From assembly GCA_900547975.1 (NCBI GenBank), contig URIX01000044.1, forward strand, positions 1 to 14,701: 14,701 nucleotides of DNA, in the 5' to 3' direction. This DNA comes from an uncultured Eubacteriales bacterium. GTDB lineage: Bacteria; Bacillota; Clostridia; Christensenellales; CAG-917. Both the position numbers and the translations under genes were made by a program. The notes below the pieces were generated by a model. It was not told the DNA's origin. It did no database searches and saw only the letters and a list, made by a program, of their open reading frames with translations. Shown here piece by piece: positions 13,548 to 14,701 of this stretch. How positions within the stretch are numbered: position 1 is the first letter of the stretch; every line of letters begins with the position of its first letter.

Positions 13548-14585
13548 ATGCAAAACGAAATCACCAAACCCACCGACCTTTTGAACGTCGAAGGCAATAT
13601 TGCCGAACCGGGCTTTGCCAAAAAAATGCTTTACAACTACAATCGCGAAAACGTTACGGCAAAGAAAACCCGCCTCAAAGAGTGGGATTATTACTATATT
13701 TCAAACAAAGAGTTCGCTCTTTGCCTCACCATCAGCGATATGGGCTTCGTGGGCGCGCTCAGCCTTACGGTTATGGACTTCGTGACCCCCGCGCAATTCA
13801 CAAATTCCGCAATATGCCTTTTCCCGATGGGCAAGTTCAATATGCCTCGCACGAGCGAAAAAGGCGATTGCGCTTTCAAAATCGGCAAAGTCGAAATGAA
13901 GTTTGAAAACGACGGCGAAAAACGTCACCTTACGGGCGTGTATCCCAACGCCGACAAGTTCGGCACGGACGTCAAATGGGACATCGTCATCACCGACGTT
14001 CCCGAAGAAAGTATGGTCATCGCAACGCCGTTCAACAAGAAAGGTCACTTCTATTTCAACCAAAAAATCAACTGTATGAGAGCGGAAGGCAGTTTCTGGC
14101 TCGGCGACAAGGAATGCAAATTCGACGGCGCGGACAGCCTCGCAACTCTCGACTGGGGTCGCGGCGTATGGACGTACGACAACACTTGGTACTGGGGCAG
14201 TTTGCAAACTCGCCTCAAAGACGGTTCGCCTTTCGGTTGGAACATCGGCTACGGCTTCGGCGACACCACCGCCGCAAGCGAAGATATGTTCTTCTACAAC
14301 GGAAAATCCCACAAAATCGGCCGCACCGAGTTTATCATTCCCGGCGACAAAGAGGGCGAGCCTCGCTATATGGAAGACTGGAAATTCGTATCCGACGACG
14401 GACGTCTCGATTGCACTTTCCATCCTCTCATTGACCGTTACGAACCCTTCGACCTCAAAGTTATGTGTATGATACCCCACCAAGTTTTCGGTTACATATC
14501 CGGCGAGTGCGTCCTCGACGACGGCACGGTTATCGAGTTGGATAACGAACTTGGTTTTGCCGAAAAAGTCCACAACAAGTGGTAA
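13548..14585 (+). CDS. DUF2804 family protein
   Basis: A 345-residue soluble protein of the DUF2804 family, function unknown. No signal peptide or membrane segment is seen, so it is probably cytoplasmic. It is rich in aromatics and in alternating beta-type stretches; a tryptophan-rich central block (LDWGRGVW at 201-208, NTWYWGS at 212-218, GWNIGYGFGD at 230-239) and HQVFGYISG at 311-319 are the parts I use to assign the family. The overall look suggests a lipocalin-like or CrtC-like beta fold that could bind a lipid, but that is inference. It has a clear promoter and ribosome site and stands alone. Its stop codon lies in the first bases of a repeat element at 14583. Confidence 0.8.
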   Translation: MQNEITKPTDLLNVEGNIAEPGFAKKMLYNYNRENVTAKKTRLKEWDYYYISNKEFALCLTISDMGFVGALSLTVMDFVTPAQFTNSAICLFPMGKFNMPRTSEKGDCAFKIGKVEMKFENDGEKRHLTGVYPNADKFGTDVKWDIVITDVPEESMVIATPFNKKGHFYFNQKINCMRAEGSFWLGDKECKFDGADSLATLDWGRGVWTYDNTWYWGSLQTRLKDGSPFGWNIGYGFGDTTAASEDMFFYNGKSHKIGRTEFIIPGDKEGEPRYMEDWKFVSDDGRLDCTFHPLIDRYEPFDLKVMCMIPHQVFGYISGECVLDDGTVIELDNELGFAEKVHNKW

Positions 14586-14615
14586 AATGCGCTATTAAGC
14601 GTGATACTGCGTCAG
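14583..14615 (+). repeat. Third copy of the structured repeat, left end
   Basis: The 33 nt from the stop codon onward match the left flank of the element after nrdG (5420-5453) at about 29 positions with one indel: taaaa, tgcgctatt, gcgtgatact and cgtcag are shared. Downstream, g/c-rich partly complementary segments (around 14615-14625 and 14670-14682) suggest a stem as in the other copies, but the window ends before the right flank can be confirmed. Confidence 0.65.
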
Positions 14616-14701
14616 ACGGACGGTAGGCAAGTACTCTAAATAAAACTTTCCCCCTTCCTCACGTGTTTCCCCGCCCGCCGTTCCCCCTCTGCATACTTTG
14701 A

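Overview
The window looks like part of a chromosome from an anaerobic Bacillota (Clostridia-type) bacterium. The evidence is the gene set: rubrerythrin, an NrdG2-type radical SAM activase, a C_GCAxxG_C_C redox protein, a VanW/G5 protein, a BioY biotin S component, paired short ChrA proteins, and sigma-A promoters with AGGAG ribosome sites. I cannot fix the lineage further; a gut Christensenellales-like clade would fit but is a guess. I see no phage, transposase, CRISPR, tRNA or rRNA gene. Layout: 1-1082 has no convincing gene and is repeat territory. It holds a diverged copy of a dispersed repeat (41-125, + strand), two small perfect hairpins, and a 410-bp element (680-1089) with 18-bp terminal inverted repeats and a 168-bp tandem unit that carries an intrinsic terminator. 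1083-3110 (-) is an SLC45/GPH-like MFS transporter. 3267-4633 (-) is a two-gene operon of half-size chromate-transporter proteins. 4727-5422 (+) is an NrdG2-like radical SAM activase on a divergent, apparently leaderless promoter. 5420-5798 is a repeat-only gap with two tandem structured elements, the second of which can terminate transcription both ways. 5799-6392 (-) is rubrerythrin. 6583-8243 (+) is a cluster of an Mrp/NBP35 Fe-S carrier ATPase, a C_GCAxxG_C_C protein and an MGMT-like protein. 8398-11017 (-) holds phosphoglucomutase and, upstream of it, a VanW/G5 protein. 11126-11983 (+) is a ZIP metal transporter. 12043-13457 (+) is a biotin operon of a ligase and BioY. 13548-14585 (+) is a DUF2804 protein. 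How the genes fit together: birA and bioY pair biotin uptake with biotin attachment to protein. Rubrerythrin, Mrp and the C_GCAxxG_C_C protein fit Fe-S and oxidative-stress handling in an anaerobe, and NrdG2 fits anaerobic dNTP synthesis. The rest is ordinary housekeeping and transport. The most unusual signal is not in the proteins. At least two families of structured intergenic repeats sit exactly at gene 3' ends, so that the stop codons of three genes (MFS, nrdG, DUF2804) lie inside repeat sequence. One family carries a duplicated intrinsic terminator; the other keeps its flanks while its hairpin core varies. No computation was run: alignments and identities are by eye.
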